64,000 bases of DNA from Arcobacter aquimarinus (GCF_013177635.1 NZ_CP030944.1:2418001-2482000); one strand, 5' to 3'. Shown: positions 17,069 to 31,310, counted from the first letter of the stretch. Numbers and translations: made by a program. The notes: generated by a model not told the origin, from the sequence alone.

Positions 17069-20000
17069 ATGTCACAAATCCCACAATTTACCCATTTACA
17101 TTTACATACAGAATATTCATTATTAGATGGGGCTAATAAAATAAAACCTCTGGCAAAAAAACTAAAAAAACTTGGTATGACAAGTGTTGCAATGACAGAT
17201 CATGGAAATATGTTTGGTGCAATTGACTTTTACAATGCAATGAGAGCAGAAGATATAAAACCAATTATTGGAATGGAAGCTTATATTCATAATAGCGATG
17301 ATATTGGAGATAAAACAAATAGGCAAAGATTTCACTTATGTTTATATGCTAAAAATGAAATTGGATATAAAAATCTTATGTTTCTAAGCTCTCAAGCATA
17401 TATGCATGGATTTTACTACTATCCCCGAATTAATAAACAACTTTTACGTGAAAATGCAGAAGGTTTAGTTTGTAGTGCTGCTTGTTTACAAGGTGAAGTA
17501 AATTGGCATTTAAATACTCAAAATGAAAGAAATGTAAAAAATGGTGCAAAAGGTTATGAAGAAGCAAAAAGAATTGCTTTAGAATACAAAGAAATTTTTG
17601 GAGATGATTTTTATTTAGAGATTATGAGGCATGGTATTGGTGACCAGCATTTTGTTGATGATCAAATTTTAAGAATCTCAAAAGAGACAGGAATAAAAGT
17701 TGTAGCTACAAATGATACACACTATTTAGAACAAAAAGATGCTGATGCACATGAAGCTTTTATGTGTATTGCAATGAATAAACTTTATGATGACCCAAAT
17801 AGATTAAGACATAGTGTTCATGAGTTTTATTTAAAATCACCTGAACAAATAGCAAAACTATATGCAGATATTCCTGAAGCCATCGAAGCTACTCAAGAAA
17901 TAGCCAATAAGTGTAATTTAACAATAAAATTAGGAAATCCAACTCCCCCAAATTTTAAGTTTACTAGACAAAAATTAAAAGAATTAAATCTTGATATTCC
18001 TGAACCAAATGAAGAGTACTCTTTAGAAAATGATAAAGTTTTATTTATTCACGAATGTAGAGCAGGACTTGAAGATAGACTTAAAATAGTTCCAAAAGAA
18101 AAACATCAAGAGTACAAAGATAGACTTGAAGTTGAAATAGAAATCATAAATAATATGCGATTTCCTGGATATATGCTAATTGTTTGGGATTTCGTAATTG
18201 TAGCAAAACAAATGGGAATTCCTGTTGGTCCTGGAAGGGGAAGTGCGGCTGGAAGCTTAGTTGCTTTCTCGCTAAAAATCACAGATATTGACCCTATTCC
18301 TTATGGACTTCTTTTTGAAAGATTTCTAAATCCAGAAAGGGTTTCAATGCCCGATATTGATATGGACTTCTGCCAAGCAAGACGGGGTGAAATAATTGAT
18401 TATGTTGTTCAACAATATGGTCGAGCAAACGTAGCTCAAATTATAACTTTTGGTAAGCTTTTAGCAAAAGGAGTTATACGAGATGTTGCAAGAGTTCTTG
18501 ATATGCCTTATGCAAAAGCTGATGCAATGGCAAAACTTATTCCTGATGAATTAGGAATAAATCTTACTTCATCTTGGGAAAAAGAACCAAAAATAAAGGA
18601 ACTTTGTGATTCTGACCCACAAGCTGCACGTGTTTGGGAATATGCTTTGGCACTTGAAGGATTAAATAGAAATGCAGGAACTCACGCAGCAGGTGTTGTA
18701 ATCTCAAATGAACCTTTATGGAAAAAAACTCCACTTTTTAAACCAAGTGGACTTGATACACTTGCAACTCAATACAACGGTAAATATGTAGAAGATGTGG
18801 ATTTAATCAAATTCGACTTTTTAGGTTTAAAAACCCTAACAGTTATTGAAGAAGCAAATAAACTAATAGAACAAAGACATGGAAAAAGAGTAGATTTTAT
18901 CACAGCAGATGTAAATGACAAAGGTGTTTATGACCTGATTCAAACCGGAAATACAATGGGATTATTTCAAATCGAGTCCGATGGTATGCAAGATTTATGT
19001 AAAAGATTGAAGCCATCAAATTTTGAGGATATAATAGCCGTTCTTGCACTTTATAGACCAGGTCCAATGGAATCAGGGATGCTAGATGACTTTATTGATA
19101 GAAAACATGGTCGAGCTGAAATTAACTACTTTTATGATGAGTTTGATGCACCACTTCGTCCAATTCTTGAAACAACTTATGGAGTTATTGTTTATCAAGA
19201 GCAGGTTATGCAAATCGTTCAAACGATAGGAGGTTTCTCACTTGGAGGCGCTGACTTAGTAAGACGTGCTATGGGTAAAAAAATTAAAGAAGAGATGGAT
19301 AGATTAAAAGGTGAGTTTGCAGAAGGAGGAGTAAAAAAAGGATACCAAAGAGCACACTGTGAAGAACTATTTGATTTAATTGTAAAATTTGCTGGATATG
19401 GATTTAATAAATCTCACTCAGCAGCTTATGCCTTGGTAACCTTTTATACTTCGTATTTAAAAAAATATTATCCATCAGAGTTTATGGCAGCATTACTAAC
19501 ACTTGAAAAAGATAATACAGATAAAGTTGTTAAGTATGTTGATGAAGTAAAAAGATTAGGACTTGATTTATTTCCACCTGATATTAATAAATCAGATTTA
19601 GTATTTAGTGCAAAAAAAATAGATGGAAAAGAAGTTGTAATGTTTGGAATGGGAGCAATTAAAGGTGCAGGTGATGTTGCGATTAATTCTATTTTAAAAG
19701 CAAGAAATGAAGGTGGTTCATTTAGTGATTTAGCAGATTTTATCTCAAGAATAGATGGAAGTAAAGTAAATAAAAGAGTAATTGAATCTCTAACAAAAGC
19801 TGGTGCTTTTGATAGTTTTGGCTACTCAAGACAAGCTCTACTTAATCAAATTGAAAAAATTATTGAAACAGTTGGAAAAGCAGCCGTTGCAAAAAAAATG
19901 GCTACAGGTTCACTTTTTGGAGATAGTGATGAACTTACAAAAATAGATATAGAACTAGAACATCTTCCTGAATTTGAAGCAAAAGAAATTTTAGAACTAG

Positions 20001-20635
20001 AAAAAGCCTCTTTAGGTTTTTATGTTTCTGGACATCCACTCGATGAATATAGAGAACAAATTGATAAAATCAATTATACTTTATCTTCTCAAATTGATGA
20101 ACTTGATGACGGAAGTCAGGCATTATTTGTAGGAAAAATCGAGAATATTACTGAAAAAATATCTAAAAAAGGTAATAAATTTGGAATTGCAACTATTATG
20201 GATTTTCACGGAACAATTGAACTCATGCTTTTTGAAGATAGATTAAAAGAGTTAAAAGAAGAGTACAATTTAGAAGAACCAATTGCATTTAAAGTAAGAA
20301 TTTCAAAAGATGAAAACTTTACACGAATGAATATCCTAAAAATTGAAACTATTTTAGATGCTCAAAAAGAGAAAATAAAAACTAAACAAAAAGAGATTCA
20401 AGAACCTCCTTTGGTTATTGCTATCCCTTTTTCTCATGATGAAAATAAAATATATCAACTATTTGAGATAGTTGCAGAAAATCAAGGTAAAAGAGAATTG
20501 AAAATTTTAATAAAATCTAAATTAGCTGATTTAGAACTTGAAACAGGTTTTAAAGTTACAAATAATGTAGAAAAACTACTACATAAAATTGAAGGAGCCT
20601 ATATAATAGATGAAACAAATACTAATAACCAATGA
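17069..20635 (+). CDS. dnaE: DNA polymerase III alpha subunit
   Basis: 1188 residues, the replicative polymerase. The N-terminal PHP domain begins with HLHLHTEYSLLDG. The polymerase active site has GPGRGSAAGSLV and PDIDMDF (about 428-434), with a third Asp in LIKFDFLG (about 580). The fingers, helix-hairpin-helix region and C-terminal OB domain (about 1025-1100) follow. It is downstream of the patatin gene by 24 bp and overlaps surE by 26 nt, so surE is translationally coupled. Confidence 0.97.
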   Translation: MSQIPQFTHLHLHTEYSLLDGANKIKPLAKKLKKLGMTSVAMTDHGNMFGAIDFYNAMRAEDIKPIIGMEAYIHNSDDIGDKTNRQRFHLCLYAKNEIGYKNLMFLSSQAYMHGFYYYPRINKQLLRENAEGLVCSAACLQGEVNWHLNTQNERNVKNGAKGYEEAKRIALEYKEIFGDDFYLEIMRHGIGDQHFVDDQILRISKETGIKVVATNDTHYLEQKDADAHEAFMCIAMNKLYDDPNRLRHSVHEFYLKSPEQIAKLYADIPEAIEATQEIANKCNLTIKLGNPTPPNFKFTRQKLKELNLDIPEPNEEYSLENDKVLFIHECRAGLEDRLKIVPKEKHQEYKDRLEVEIEIINNMRFPGYMLIVWDFVIVAKQMGIPVGPGRGSAAGSLVAFSLKITDIDPIPYGLLFERFLNPERVSMPDIDMDFCQARRGEIIDYVVQQYGRANVAQIITFGKLLAKGVIRDVARVLDMPYAKADAMAKLIPDELGINLTSSWEKEPKIKELCDSDPQAARVWEYALALEGLNRNAGTHAAGVVISNEPLWKKTPLFKPSGLDTLATQYNGKYVEDVDLIKFDFLGLKTLTVIEEANKLIEQRHGKRVDFITADVNDKGVYDLIQTGNTMGLFQIESDGMQDLCKRLKPSNFEDIIAVLALYRPGPMESGMLDDFIDRKHGRAEINYFYDEFDAPLRPILETTYGVIVYQEQVMQIVQTIGGFSLGGADLVRRAMGKKIKEEMDRLKGEFAEGGVKKGYQRAHCEELFDLIVKFAGYGFNKSHSAAYALVTFYTSYLKKYYPSEFMAALLTLEKDNTDKVVKYVDEVKRLGLDLFPPDINKSDLVFSAKKIDGKEVVMFGMGAIKGAGDVAINSILKARNEGGSFSDLADFISRIDGSKVNKRVIESLTKAGAFDSFGYSRQALLNQIEKIIETVGKAAVAKKMATGSLFGDSDELTKIDIELEHLPEFEAKEILELEKASLGFYVSGHPLDEYREQIDKINYTLSSQIDELDDGSQALFVGKIENITEKISKKGNKFGIATIMDFHGTIELMLFEDRLKELKEEYNLEEPIAFKVRISKDENFTRMNILKIETILDAQKEKIKTKQKEIQEPPLVIAIPFSHDENKIYQLFEIVAENQGKRELKILIKSKLADLELETGFKVTNNVEKLLHKIEGAYIIDETNTNNQ

Positions 20636-21398
20636 TGATGGATATGATGCAGTTGGATTAAAAGCGTTAATTGAAGCTTTAACTCCAATTGCAAAAATCA
20701 CAGTTGTTGCACCAGCACGTAATAAATCAGCTTGTGGTCACTCATTAACACTAGATAAACCATTGAGAATGGTAAGTGTTTCTGACGATTTTTATAAAAT
20801 TGATGATGGAACTCCAACTGATTGCATATATATTTCCATTTCAAATCTATTTAAAGAAGGTTATAAACCAGATTTGGTAATAAGTGGTATTAATATTGGT
20901 GCAAATATGGGTGAAGACATAACTTATAGTGGAACAGCAGCTGGTGCTATGGAGGCAGTTATTCATGGAATTCCATCTATTGCGATTTCTCAAGTTTGTA
21001 TAGATAATTGTCAAAGTATAAAAAATGGTTGGGATTTTGAATTAGCAAAAAAAACGATTTATGAATTAGCTTTAAAAATCTTAAATAGTAACTTTCCATT
21101 AGATGAAAGAAAGTTTTTAAATGTTAATATTCCACCTATTAAAGCCTCTGATTGTAAAGGTATAAAAGTTACAAAAGCTGGATTTAGAGAGTATGGAAAT
21201 GATACTCATAGACATTTAAATCCAAGAGGTGAAGAGTATTACTGGATAGGATTACATCCTTTGATTTGGAAATCTTCAGAAAATAAAAATTGTGACTTTG
21301 AAGCAATAAAAGCAAATTATGTATCAATTACTCCAATTATGCTTGATATGACTTCTTATAATGATATAAAATCAATTGAAAATTGGTTAACAAAATAA
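20610..21398 (+). CDS. surE: 5'-nucleotidase SurE
   Basis: 262 residues, a metal-dependent nucleoside monophosphatase of stationary-phase survival. The metal-binding ITNDDGYDAVG (residues 5-15), SGINIGANMGEDITYSGTVA-like segment (about 92-112) and DGTPTDCI (about 66) are family hallmarks. Its start lies inside the end of dnaE. Confidence 0.95.
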   Translation: MKQILITNDDGYDAVGLKALIEALTPIAKITVVAPARNKSACGHSLTLDKPLRMVSVSDDFYKIDDGTPTDCIYISISNLFKEGYKPDLVISGINIGANMGEDITYSGTAAGAMEAVIHGIPSIAISQVCIDNCQSIKNGWDFELAKKTIYELALKILNSNFPLDERKFLNVNIPPIKASDCKGIKVTKAGFREYGNDTHRHLNPRGEEYYWIGLHPLIWKSSENKNCDFEAIKANYVSITPIMLDMTSYNDIKSIENWLTK

Positions 21399-21408
21399 AA
21401 GGAAACAA

Positions 21409-21672
21409 ATGAATTTTACAAATTCTTTATTAAAACATATTGACAAATTAGTTGGTACATTAAGGTCTGAAGAACAATTACAAGAAATACTAAAAAGAAA
21501 ATTTACAAAAAAAGAGTATAAAGTTTTTGTTGCATTTGAAGAAGGGAAAACTATAGAAGAGATAAAAGCTATAGTAAAAGATGATGAAGAAAAAATAACT
21601 GAACATTATAAAGTTGCAAAGAAAAAACTTAATCAAGAAAAAATAAAAAAAGAACTAGTAAGTTATGAATAA
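21409..21672 (+). CDS. Small hypothetical protein, sigma-region-4-like helices
   Basis: 87 residues, highly charged and all-helical in appearance. The stretch KFTKKEYKVFVAFEEGKTIEEIKAI resembles a sigma-4/LuxR-like turn (about 29-55), but I do not recognise a family. It follows surE by 10 bp after AAAGGAAACAA and ends in a strong bidirectional terminator, so it is probably the last gene of the dnaE-surE unit. Confidence 0.6.
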   Translation: MNFTNSLLKHIDKLVGTLRSEEQLQEILKRKFTKKEYKVFVAFEEGKTIEEIKAIVKDDEEKITEHYKVAKKKLNQEKIKKELVSYE

Positions 21673-21673
21673 A

Positions 21674-21706
21674 AAAAGGGGAAAAGATAAAATCTTTTCC
21701 CCTTTT
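21674..21706. terminator. Bidirectional intrinsic terminator
   Basis: A 15-bp perfect stem (AAAAGGGGAAAAGAT / ATCTTTTCCCCTTTT) with a 3-nt loop lies between the plus-strand hypothetical gene and the minus-strand rpsU. A-rich and T-rich flanks allow it to work for both. Confidence 0.9.
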
Positions 21707-21725
21707 ATATTAACAAAACAGAATC

Positions 21726-21947
21726 TTATAATCTTGATTCGTATCTTCTTAACATATATAATCTTTTTAACATTTTCTTTCTAGCTGATATTTTTTGTTT
21801 TTTTCTGATCTCTGTCATTGGCTCAAAATATCTTCTAGCTCTAGTTTCAGTAACAATAAGATTTCTATCACATTGTTTCTTAAACCTTCTATAAGCTTCG
21901 TCAAAAGATTCGTTATCCTTAACTTTAATGCCTGGCACTAAAATCAC
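21726..21947 (-). CDS. rpsU: 30S ribosomal protein S21
   Basis: 73 residues, basic, with the S21 pattern: [22 protein letters not shown] and [23 protein letters not shown]21 binds near the 3' end of 16S rRNA. It is monocistronic, transcribed towards the shared terminator, with GAAAGAAAGTGGGTG upstream as ribosome site. Confidence 0.95.
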   Translation of the reverse strand: MILVPGIKVKDNESFDEAYRRFKKQCDRNLIVTETRARRYFEPMTEIRKKQKISARKKMLKRLYMLRRYESRL

Positions 21948-22052
21948 CCACTTTCTTTTTAAATTTAGATGTATATTATATTTAAAATTTACTTAATTCT
22001 CATTTAACAAAGAATAGACTACAATAATATTTTAAACTCTAAAGGAATTATT

Positions 22053-22529
22053 TTGAACCTAACTCATCTAGATAATAATAATAGACCTAAAATGGTTGAT
22101 GTATCAAATAAAAATGAAACTCAAAGAATAGCCATTGCTTCAGGTGAAATAACAATGTCTAAAGAAGCCTTTGATGCAATAATTTCTAAAAATACAAAAA
22201 AAGGTCCAGTTCTACAAACAGCTGTAATTGCAGCTATTATGGGAGTTAAAAAGACTTCTGATTTAATACCAATGTGCCATCCTTTACTATTAAGTGGTAT
22301 AAATTGTGATATTGAAGAAAAACCATTACTTCCTGGCTTTAAATTAATTGTAACAGCAAAATTAAATGGTCAAACAGGTGTTGAAATGGAAGCATTAACA
22401 GGGGTTTCTATTGGATTATTAACAATATACGATATGGTTAAAGCAATTGATAAATCTATGATAATTTCAAATGTACAATTAGAAAAGAAATCAGGTGGGA
22501 AAAGCGGTGATTTTGAAAGGAAAATATAA
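22053..22529 (+). CDS. moaC: Cyclic pyranopterin monophosphate synthase MoaC
   Basis: 158 residues, the second step of molybdenum cofactor synthesis. Family motifs: [29 protein letters not shown] (about 75) and [12 protein letters not shown] (about 109-120). I chose the TTG at 22053 because it follows AAAGGAATTATT at ideal spacing and gives the expected N-terminus. The stop overlaps the next start (ATGA). Confidence 0.94.
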   Translation: MNLTHLDNNNRPKMVDVSNKNETQRIAIASGEITMSKEAFDAIISKNTKKGPVLQTAVIAAIMGVKKTSDLIPMCHPLLLSGINCDIEEKPLLPGFKLIVTAKLNGQTGVEMEALTGVSIGLLTIYDMVKAIDKSMIISNVQLEKKSGGKSGDFERKI

Positions 22530-22792
22530 TGATTGATTTAAGTAAAGAAAGATTAGAATTAAACTATCCATGTAACTGGGAATATAAACTTGTAGTTTTA
22601 GAACATATAAATATAAAAATGACAGTAAAAGAAATCATTTCAAATCGTGAACATAAAGTAAAAGAATCAAAAGTTAGTGCTAAAGGTAAATTTAAAAGTT
22701 ACACATTAGAATTACTTGTTCATAATGAAGATGATAGAAAAGAATTGTTCAAACAACTAGGGGAACATGAGAATATAAAGATGGTACTATAA
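22529..22792 (+). CDS. DUF493 family protein (HP0495-like)
   Basis: 87 residues matching the small DUF493/YbeD-like family with an alpha/beta ACT-like fold: LELNYPCNWEYKLVV, then SREHKVKESK-type charged centre and YTLELLVHNEDDRKELFKQLGEHENIKMVL. It probably has a regulatory role; no catalytic residues are evident. It is coupled to moaC by a 1-nt overlap. Confidence 0.85.
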   Translation: MIDLSKERLELNYPCNWEYKLVVLEHINIKMTVKEIISNREHKVKESKVSAKGKFKSYTLELLVHNEDDRKELFKQLGEHENIKMVL

Positions 22793-22965
22793 GAATAGAT
22801 ACTAAAAGAGGTATAAAATAGAAGGTATAAAAAGTCCTTCTAAAAATTATAAGATTGAATAAAAAGCATGCCAAATTAAAGAAAGAGTAAAAAAGCCTTT
22901 AGGAGAAAAGAGATAGAAAACAAGAACTAAAGAGGAAATAACAAACAAGGGTAAAAAGGGTAGGT
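22793..22965. other. Purine-rich intergenic segment between the DUF493 gene and the rRNA terminator
   Basis: About 170 bp whose plus strand is strongly purine-biased (runs of A and AGG). No gene, tRNA or convincing hairpin is visible. A matching pyrimidine-rich stretch lies on the other side of the rRNA operon. Confidence 0.5.
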
Positions 22966-23021
22966 AAAAAAAAAGCTTCTTCCAAAGAGAACTAGTAGTA
23001 GTTCAAATAGAAAGAAGCTTT
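22966..23021 (-). terminator. Terminator of the rRNA operon
   Basis: Read on the minus strand after 5S: AAAGCTTCTT pairs with AAGAAGCTTT (23012-23021 with 22972-22981). An inner GAACTA/TAGTTC stem lies inside (22989-22994 with 22999-23004), and nine T residues follow (22966-22974). Confidence 0.88.
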
Positions 23022-23040
23022 GTGTGTGTAAAAACTCAAA

Positions 23041-23156
23041 GCTGGCAGCGACCTACGTTTCCACCAGGGGACCCGGCAGTATTATCGGCGATGAAGTGCT
23101 TGACTTCCAGGTTCGGAATGGGACTGGGTATTTCCACTTCTCTGTAGCCACCAGCA
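23041..23156 (-). rRNA. rrf: 5S ribosomal RNA
   Basis: The minus strand reads GGTGGCTACAGAGAAGTGG, then CCCAGTCCCATTCCGAAC, AAGCACTTCATCGCCGATAA and GGTCGCTGCCAGC, a standard 5S sequence. It is the last gene of the rRNA operon; ends are accurate to a few bases. Confidence 0.95.
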
Positions 23157-23367
23157 AGTTGAGTATTAAATAAATTAAGAATAAAAAAGAACTAAAATTC
23201 TGTTCACTCATAAAAATCATCACTTAGATAATTTCTCTAAATTTACTTAATACTCAACTCGTTAAGGAGTTAAGAAAAAATAATGCTAAAGTCTTTGCTT
23301 CTTAAAAAAATTGACATTTTTTCAAGGTAACATTAAACACAATATATATTAAATATAAAAACATATA

Positions 23368-23394
<27 letters not shown>
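23157..23394 (-). other. 23S-5S spacer with a 12-bp stem
   Basis: AT-rich spacer without genes. GTTGAGTATTAA (23158-23169) pairs with TTAATACTCAAC (23247-23258), forming a hairpin just upstream of 5S, probably used in 5S precursor processing. The left arm of the 23S processing stem starts at 23368. Confidence 0.6.
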
Positions 23395-26374
<2,980 letters not shown>

Positions 26375-26674
26375 TATTACTTAAAATATATCTAATAAAA
26401 CATGTTGTGTTCTATCTATAGTTTTATTTCTAAAATTTAGATATGAAATTTTTTTTGTTTTAAATTATTTAACATTGCTGTTATATAATTCTTACGAAAA
26501 AATTAAAGACTTTAACATTATATTTTTAAATATCATTTTCAAATCTCTTTGAAAAACTTTGATTCGAAAATCAAATATAAATTCAATCTCTTTGAACTTA
26601 TATTTAACTTTCTATCATCTTTTTTTATCTTAATTGAACTATTTCTATTTAAAACTCTCATTTTAAATAATAGG

Positions 26675-26750
26675 TGGTGGAGAATAGCGGGATCGAACCG
26701 CTGACCTCCTGCGTGCAAAGCAGGCGCTCTCCCAGCTGAGCTAATTCCCC
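26675..26750 (-). tRNA. tRNA-Ala (anticodon TGC)
   Basis: The minus strand reads GGGGAATTAGCTCAGC at the 5' end. The anticodon arm is CCTGC-TTTGCAC-GCAGG, the T arm GGTTCGATCC, and the end is encoded CCA. 76 nt, located in the 16S-23S spacer. Confidence 0.97.
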
Positions 26751-26781
26751 AACCTAAATTAATCTTTACTAGATTATTTAA

Positions 26782-26858
26782 TGGTGGGCCTATCAGGACT
26801 TGAACCTGAGACCTCACGATTATCAGTCGAGCGCTCTAGCCAGCTGAGCTATAGGCCC
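26782..26858 (-). tRNA. tRNA-Ile (anticodon GAT)
   Basis: The minus strand reads GGGCCTATAGCTCAGC, anticodon loop CTGATAA, T arm GGTTCAAGTCC, and encoded CCA; 77 nt. With tRNA-Ala it forms the common Ile-Ala spacer pair, closer to 16S. Confidence 0.97.
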
Positions 26859-26877
26859 CTTTTACTACCTATTTAAA

Positions 26878-28675
<1,798 letters not shown>

Positions 28676-28776
28676 CTTCATAAACTTCAATTAAATTATT
28701 TTAAAGATCATCCTAATAAACTAAAACCTTTCTCATCTCTCTTTCGTTTGATGCGCTTCAGTCAATTTGGACGGGA

Positions 28777-28805
28777 ATTATAATAGGATTTTTTATCCTT
28801 GTCAA
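28777..28805 (-). promoter_or_regulatory. Consensus sigma-70 promoter of the rRNA operon
   Basis: Minus strand: TTGACA (28805-28800), a 17-bp spacer, and TATAAT (28782-28777), a perfect match to consensus. The spacer contains the palindrome AGGATAAAAAATCCT. The discriminator is C/G-rich (TCCCGTCC), as expected for a growth-rate and ppGpp-controlled rRNA promoter. Confidence 0.92.
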
Positions 28806-29035
28806 GAGCTTACAGCTTAAATTTAGCTAAAATTTTCAAATTTACTGTTTTTTATTCCTTTTTTCCTTTTTTACTAGCTTTTTATTGCCTTTACTCTTCT
28901 TTTCTTCCTTATTAATCTTTTATTTACTTTTTTTATATATTATAATGTTTATAACGTAATAAATAAGTTGTAATTTATAAACCATTAAATTATCTACTTA
29001 ATATAAAATTACGAAAAATAAAAAAAGGAAAGAAT
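28806..29035. other. Pyrimidine-rich region upstream of the rRNA promoter
   Basis: The plus strand is T/C-rich at 28848-28935 (A/G-rich on the transcribed side of the promoter), possibly an UP-like region. No gene is seen; the last 40 bp hold the AAAAAGGAAAG ribosome site of the next gene. Confidence 0.5.
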
Positions 29036-29737
29036 ATGTATAATAGAGATTATTTATCAAATCAATCTTCACAATATACACAAGAATCATCTAAAGTTCA
29101 ATTAATGAGTTTCTTAAAAGCAACGTATCAACTATTTGCTGGTTCTTTATTAGCAGCAACTGCTGGTGCATATATTGGATTAGGAATTGTATCGTTATTG
29201 ATGGGACCAGTTAAGTGGGTTTTATTTGCAATTGAATTAGCATTAATATTTTTTGTTATTCCAAGAGTTAAACATACTCCAGGATTAAATTTAGCTGTAT
29301 TATTTGCATTTACATTTATCACTGGTTTAACTATTGCTCCATTATTAGCATCTATTTTTGCAATGCCTAGTGGTGCTTCTATTGTAGGTCAAGCATTTTT
29401 AATGACTTCAGTTGCATTTGGTGCAATATCAATGTTTGCAATGACAACTAAAAGAGATTTCTCTTCAATGGGGAAATTTTTATTTATTGCTTTAATTATA
29501 ATGATTGTTGCAGGTATTTCTAATATCTTCATTCAATCTTCATTATTTCAATTAGCAATTGCAAGTGCCGGAGCATTATTATTCTCTGCATTTATTTTAT
29601 ATGATACTCAAAATATCATCAAAGGTAATTACGATTCTCCTATAGAAGCTGCATTATCTTTATATTTAGATTTCTTTAATCTATTTATATCTTTATTACA
29701 AATTTTAGGAATTATGAATAGTGGAGATAAAGAATAA
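29036..29737 (+). CDS. Bax inhibitor-1/YccA family membrane protein
   Basis: 233 residues with seven predicted membrane segments. Family features include an N-terminal cytosolic stretch, ALIMMI-like hydrophobic helices, and the C-terminal SAFILYDTQNIIKG (about 183-197) with the conserved Asp, followed by ALSLYLDFFNLFISLLQILG. Relatives act as pH-sensitive ion leak or protease-regulating proteins. It is monocistronic and followed by a strong terminator. Confidence 0.93.
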   Translation: MYNRDYLSNQSSQYTQESSKVQLMSFLKATYQLFAGSLLAATAGAYIGLGIVSLLMGPVKWVLFAIELALIFFVIPRVKHTPGLNLAVLFAFTFITGLTIAPLLASIFAMPSGASIVGQAFLMTSVAFGAISMFAMTTKRDFSSMGKFLFIALIIMIVAGISNIFIQSSLFQLAIASAGALLFSAFILYDTQNIIKGNYDSPIEAALSLYLDFFNLFISLLQILGIMNSGDKE

Positions 29738-29761
29738 AACTAACTCGAAAGAGTTAGTTTT
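29736..29761 (+). terminator. Intrinsic terminator with GAAA tetraloop
   Basis: AAAACTAACTC / GAGTTAGTTTT, an 11-bp stem closed by GAAA, directly after the BI-1 family stop. Confidence 0.85.
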
Positions 29762-29779
29762 AAATCTATAACTAAATAT

Positions 29780-30184
29780 ATGAATGAAAACTACTTAAGA
29801 CTTATTGATGCTAATTTAAATAGACTACGAGAAGGTATTCGTGTAGTTGAAGATATTTTCAGATATTTATACAATGATAAACAAACTGCTTTAAAACTTA
29901 AAGAATTAAGACATTTGTCAAGATTAGAAAATTATATTGAATTACTTGAAACAAGAAATGTGAAAAATGATGTCTTAAGAAGTTCTATTAAAAGTGAACA
30001 AAATAGAAGTGATTTATCTTCTATATTAATAGCTAATTTTAAAAGAGCTCAAGAGAGTTCAAGAGTTCTTGAAGAATTTACAAAATTAACTTCTATAAAA
30101 GATAGTGAAAATTTTAAGTATATTAGATATGAACTTTACAATTTAGAAATAGTTTTAACAAAAATCACTTCAAATTCTAAATAA
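29780..30184 (+). CDS. ThiD2-like domain protein (thiamine metabolism)
   Basis: 134 residues. The opening RLIDANLNRLREGIRVVEDIFR followed by LKLKELRHLSR matches the small ThiD2 domain, which in several bacteria is fused to the thiamine phosphate synthase ThiE. Here it stands alone. The later FKRAQESSRVLEEFTKL repeats the same theme, as in the family. The expected role is HMP-phosphate handling or partnership with ThiE; that is inference. Its 3' end overlaps convergent bioC by 49 bp. Confidence 0.7.
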   Translation: MNENYLRLIDANLNRLREGIRVVEDIFRYLYNDKQTALKLKELRHLSRLENYIELLETRNVKNDVLRSSIKSEQNRSDLSSILIANFKRAQESSRVLEEFTKLTSIKDSENFKYIRYELYNLEIVLTKITSNSK

Positions 30185-30831
30185 TTTAAATTATACTCTT
30201 TATATAACTTTTTTGCTTCTTTAAAATCTAAAGATGTATTTCCTCCACTTACTCCTGATTTTTTTATATAATCAAATAACTCTTTTTTATCATCAAACTC
30301 TAATTTATACATTATAGTTTCAAATTCACATTTAAAATATTTTGAAAATGCTTTTTTGATTGAAAATTCATCTAAAATAGGTGATTTTATTTTTGTGATA
30401 TTTTGTATTGTTTTAAAAGTATTAGAAGTAAACAAAACTGCATTTATTTCATTTGTAATGTATGAAAGATGTTTGATAATTTTTGATAAATCCTTTGACC
30501 ATTGTAATGCCGATGAAGACAATACAATATCATAGGAATCACTTTTTATCTCATTTATAAACTCTTGAGTATCAAAATCAAAACATTTTACTTCTATGTT
30601 GCTAGCTTTTGGATGTAATTCACACATTGAGGCTGAAAAGTCTATTGCTTTATAAAAATCAATTTCCCAAGAAATATGACTGAATACTTGACCTGAACCG
30701 CATCCCAATTCTAAAATTCTTTTTGGTTTAAAATTCAATTCTCTTACTAGAGATTTTGCTACTATTTGCTGAATAATATTATGATTTTGATACTCTTTTG
30801 CATATTTTGAGAATTGATTCTTAACTGACAA
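30136..30831 (-). CDS. bioC: Malonyl-ACP O-methyltransferase BioC-like
   Basis: 231 residues, class I SAM-dependent methyltransferase. Motif I is ILELGCGSGQVFSHI (about 40-54), motif II AIDFSASM, and motif IV YDIVLSSSALQWS. The sequence QWSKDLSKII and C-terminal SGVSGGNTSL resemble BioC, which methylates malonyl-ACP to prime pimelate synthesis for biotin. No other biotin gene is in the window, so the assignment rests on the motifs. Confidence 0.78.
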   Translation of the reverse strand: MSVKNQFSKYAKEYQNHNIIQQIVAKSLVRELNFKPKRILELGCGSGQVFSHISWEIDFYKAIDFSASMCELHPKASNIEVKCFDFDTQEFINEIKSDSYDIVLSSSALQWSKDLSKIIKHLSYITNEINAVLFTSNTFKTIQNITKIKSPILDEFSIKKAFSKYFKCEFETIMYKLEFDDKKELFDYIKKSGVSGGNTSLDFKEAKKLYKEYNLNYLEFEVIFVKTISKL

Positions 30832-30938
30832 TTTTACTCTTTATTATAAATCTTGAAATCTTTTTTAATATTCATTTTAACTTATTCTTAATAAGTTTTA
30901 GATAAAATAATTACCATTTTTAAAAAAGGAAATAGATA

Positions 30939-31292
30939 ATGACATCTACACTTTTAATCGTTCAGTTTGTTTTAGCAATTTTACTAACAATAATCATTTT
31001 ACTTCAAAAAAGTTCAAGTATTGGTCTTGGAGCGTATAGCGGAAGTAATGATTCGTTATTTGGAGCAAAAGGTCCAGCAAATTTCTTAACAAAAGCAACG
31101 ATGGCATTAGGTTTAGTATTTGTAATAAACACTCTTGTATTAGGTTACTTGTACAATGAACAAAGAAATCAAAGTGCTGTTGATAAAATTCAAACAGACT
31201 CTTTAATACCTTTAACACCTATAACACAAACTCCTGTGGCTCCAACGGCTCCTGAACAACCTTTAGTGCCAACTGTTCCAGAAAATAAATAA
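30939..31292 (+). CDS. secG: Preprotein translocase subunit SecG
   Basis: 117 residues. Two membrane helices (about 3-22 and 54-72) are separated by the conserved LLQKSSSIGLGAYSGSNDSLFGAKGPANFLTK loop segments. A Pro/Thr-rich C-terminal tail follows. It starts a same-strand run secG - deacetylase - frr - pyrE - RDD - MFS - mscS. Confidence 0.94.
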   Translation: MTSTLLIVQFVLAILLTIIILLQKSSSIGLGAYSGSNDSLFGAKGPANFLTKATMALGLVFVINTLVLGYLYNEQRNQSAVDKIQTDSLIPLTPITQTPVAPTAPEQPLVPTVPENK

Positions 31293-31310
31293 TACAAAGA
31301 AAAAAGAAAA

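Noticed and set aside
26539-26817. Frame covering tRNA-Ala and part of tRNA-Ile
   Set aside because: It reads through tRNA genes and spacer; not a protein gene.
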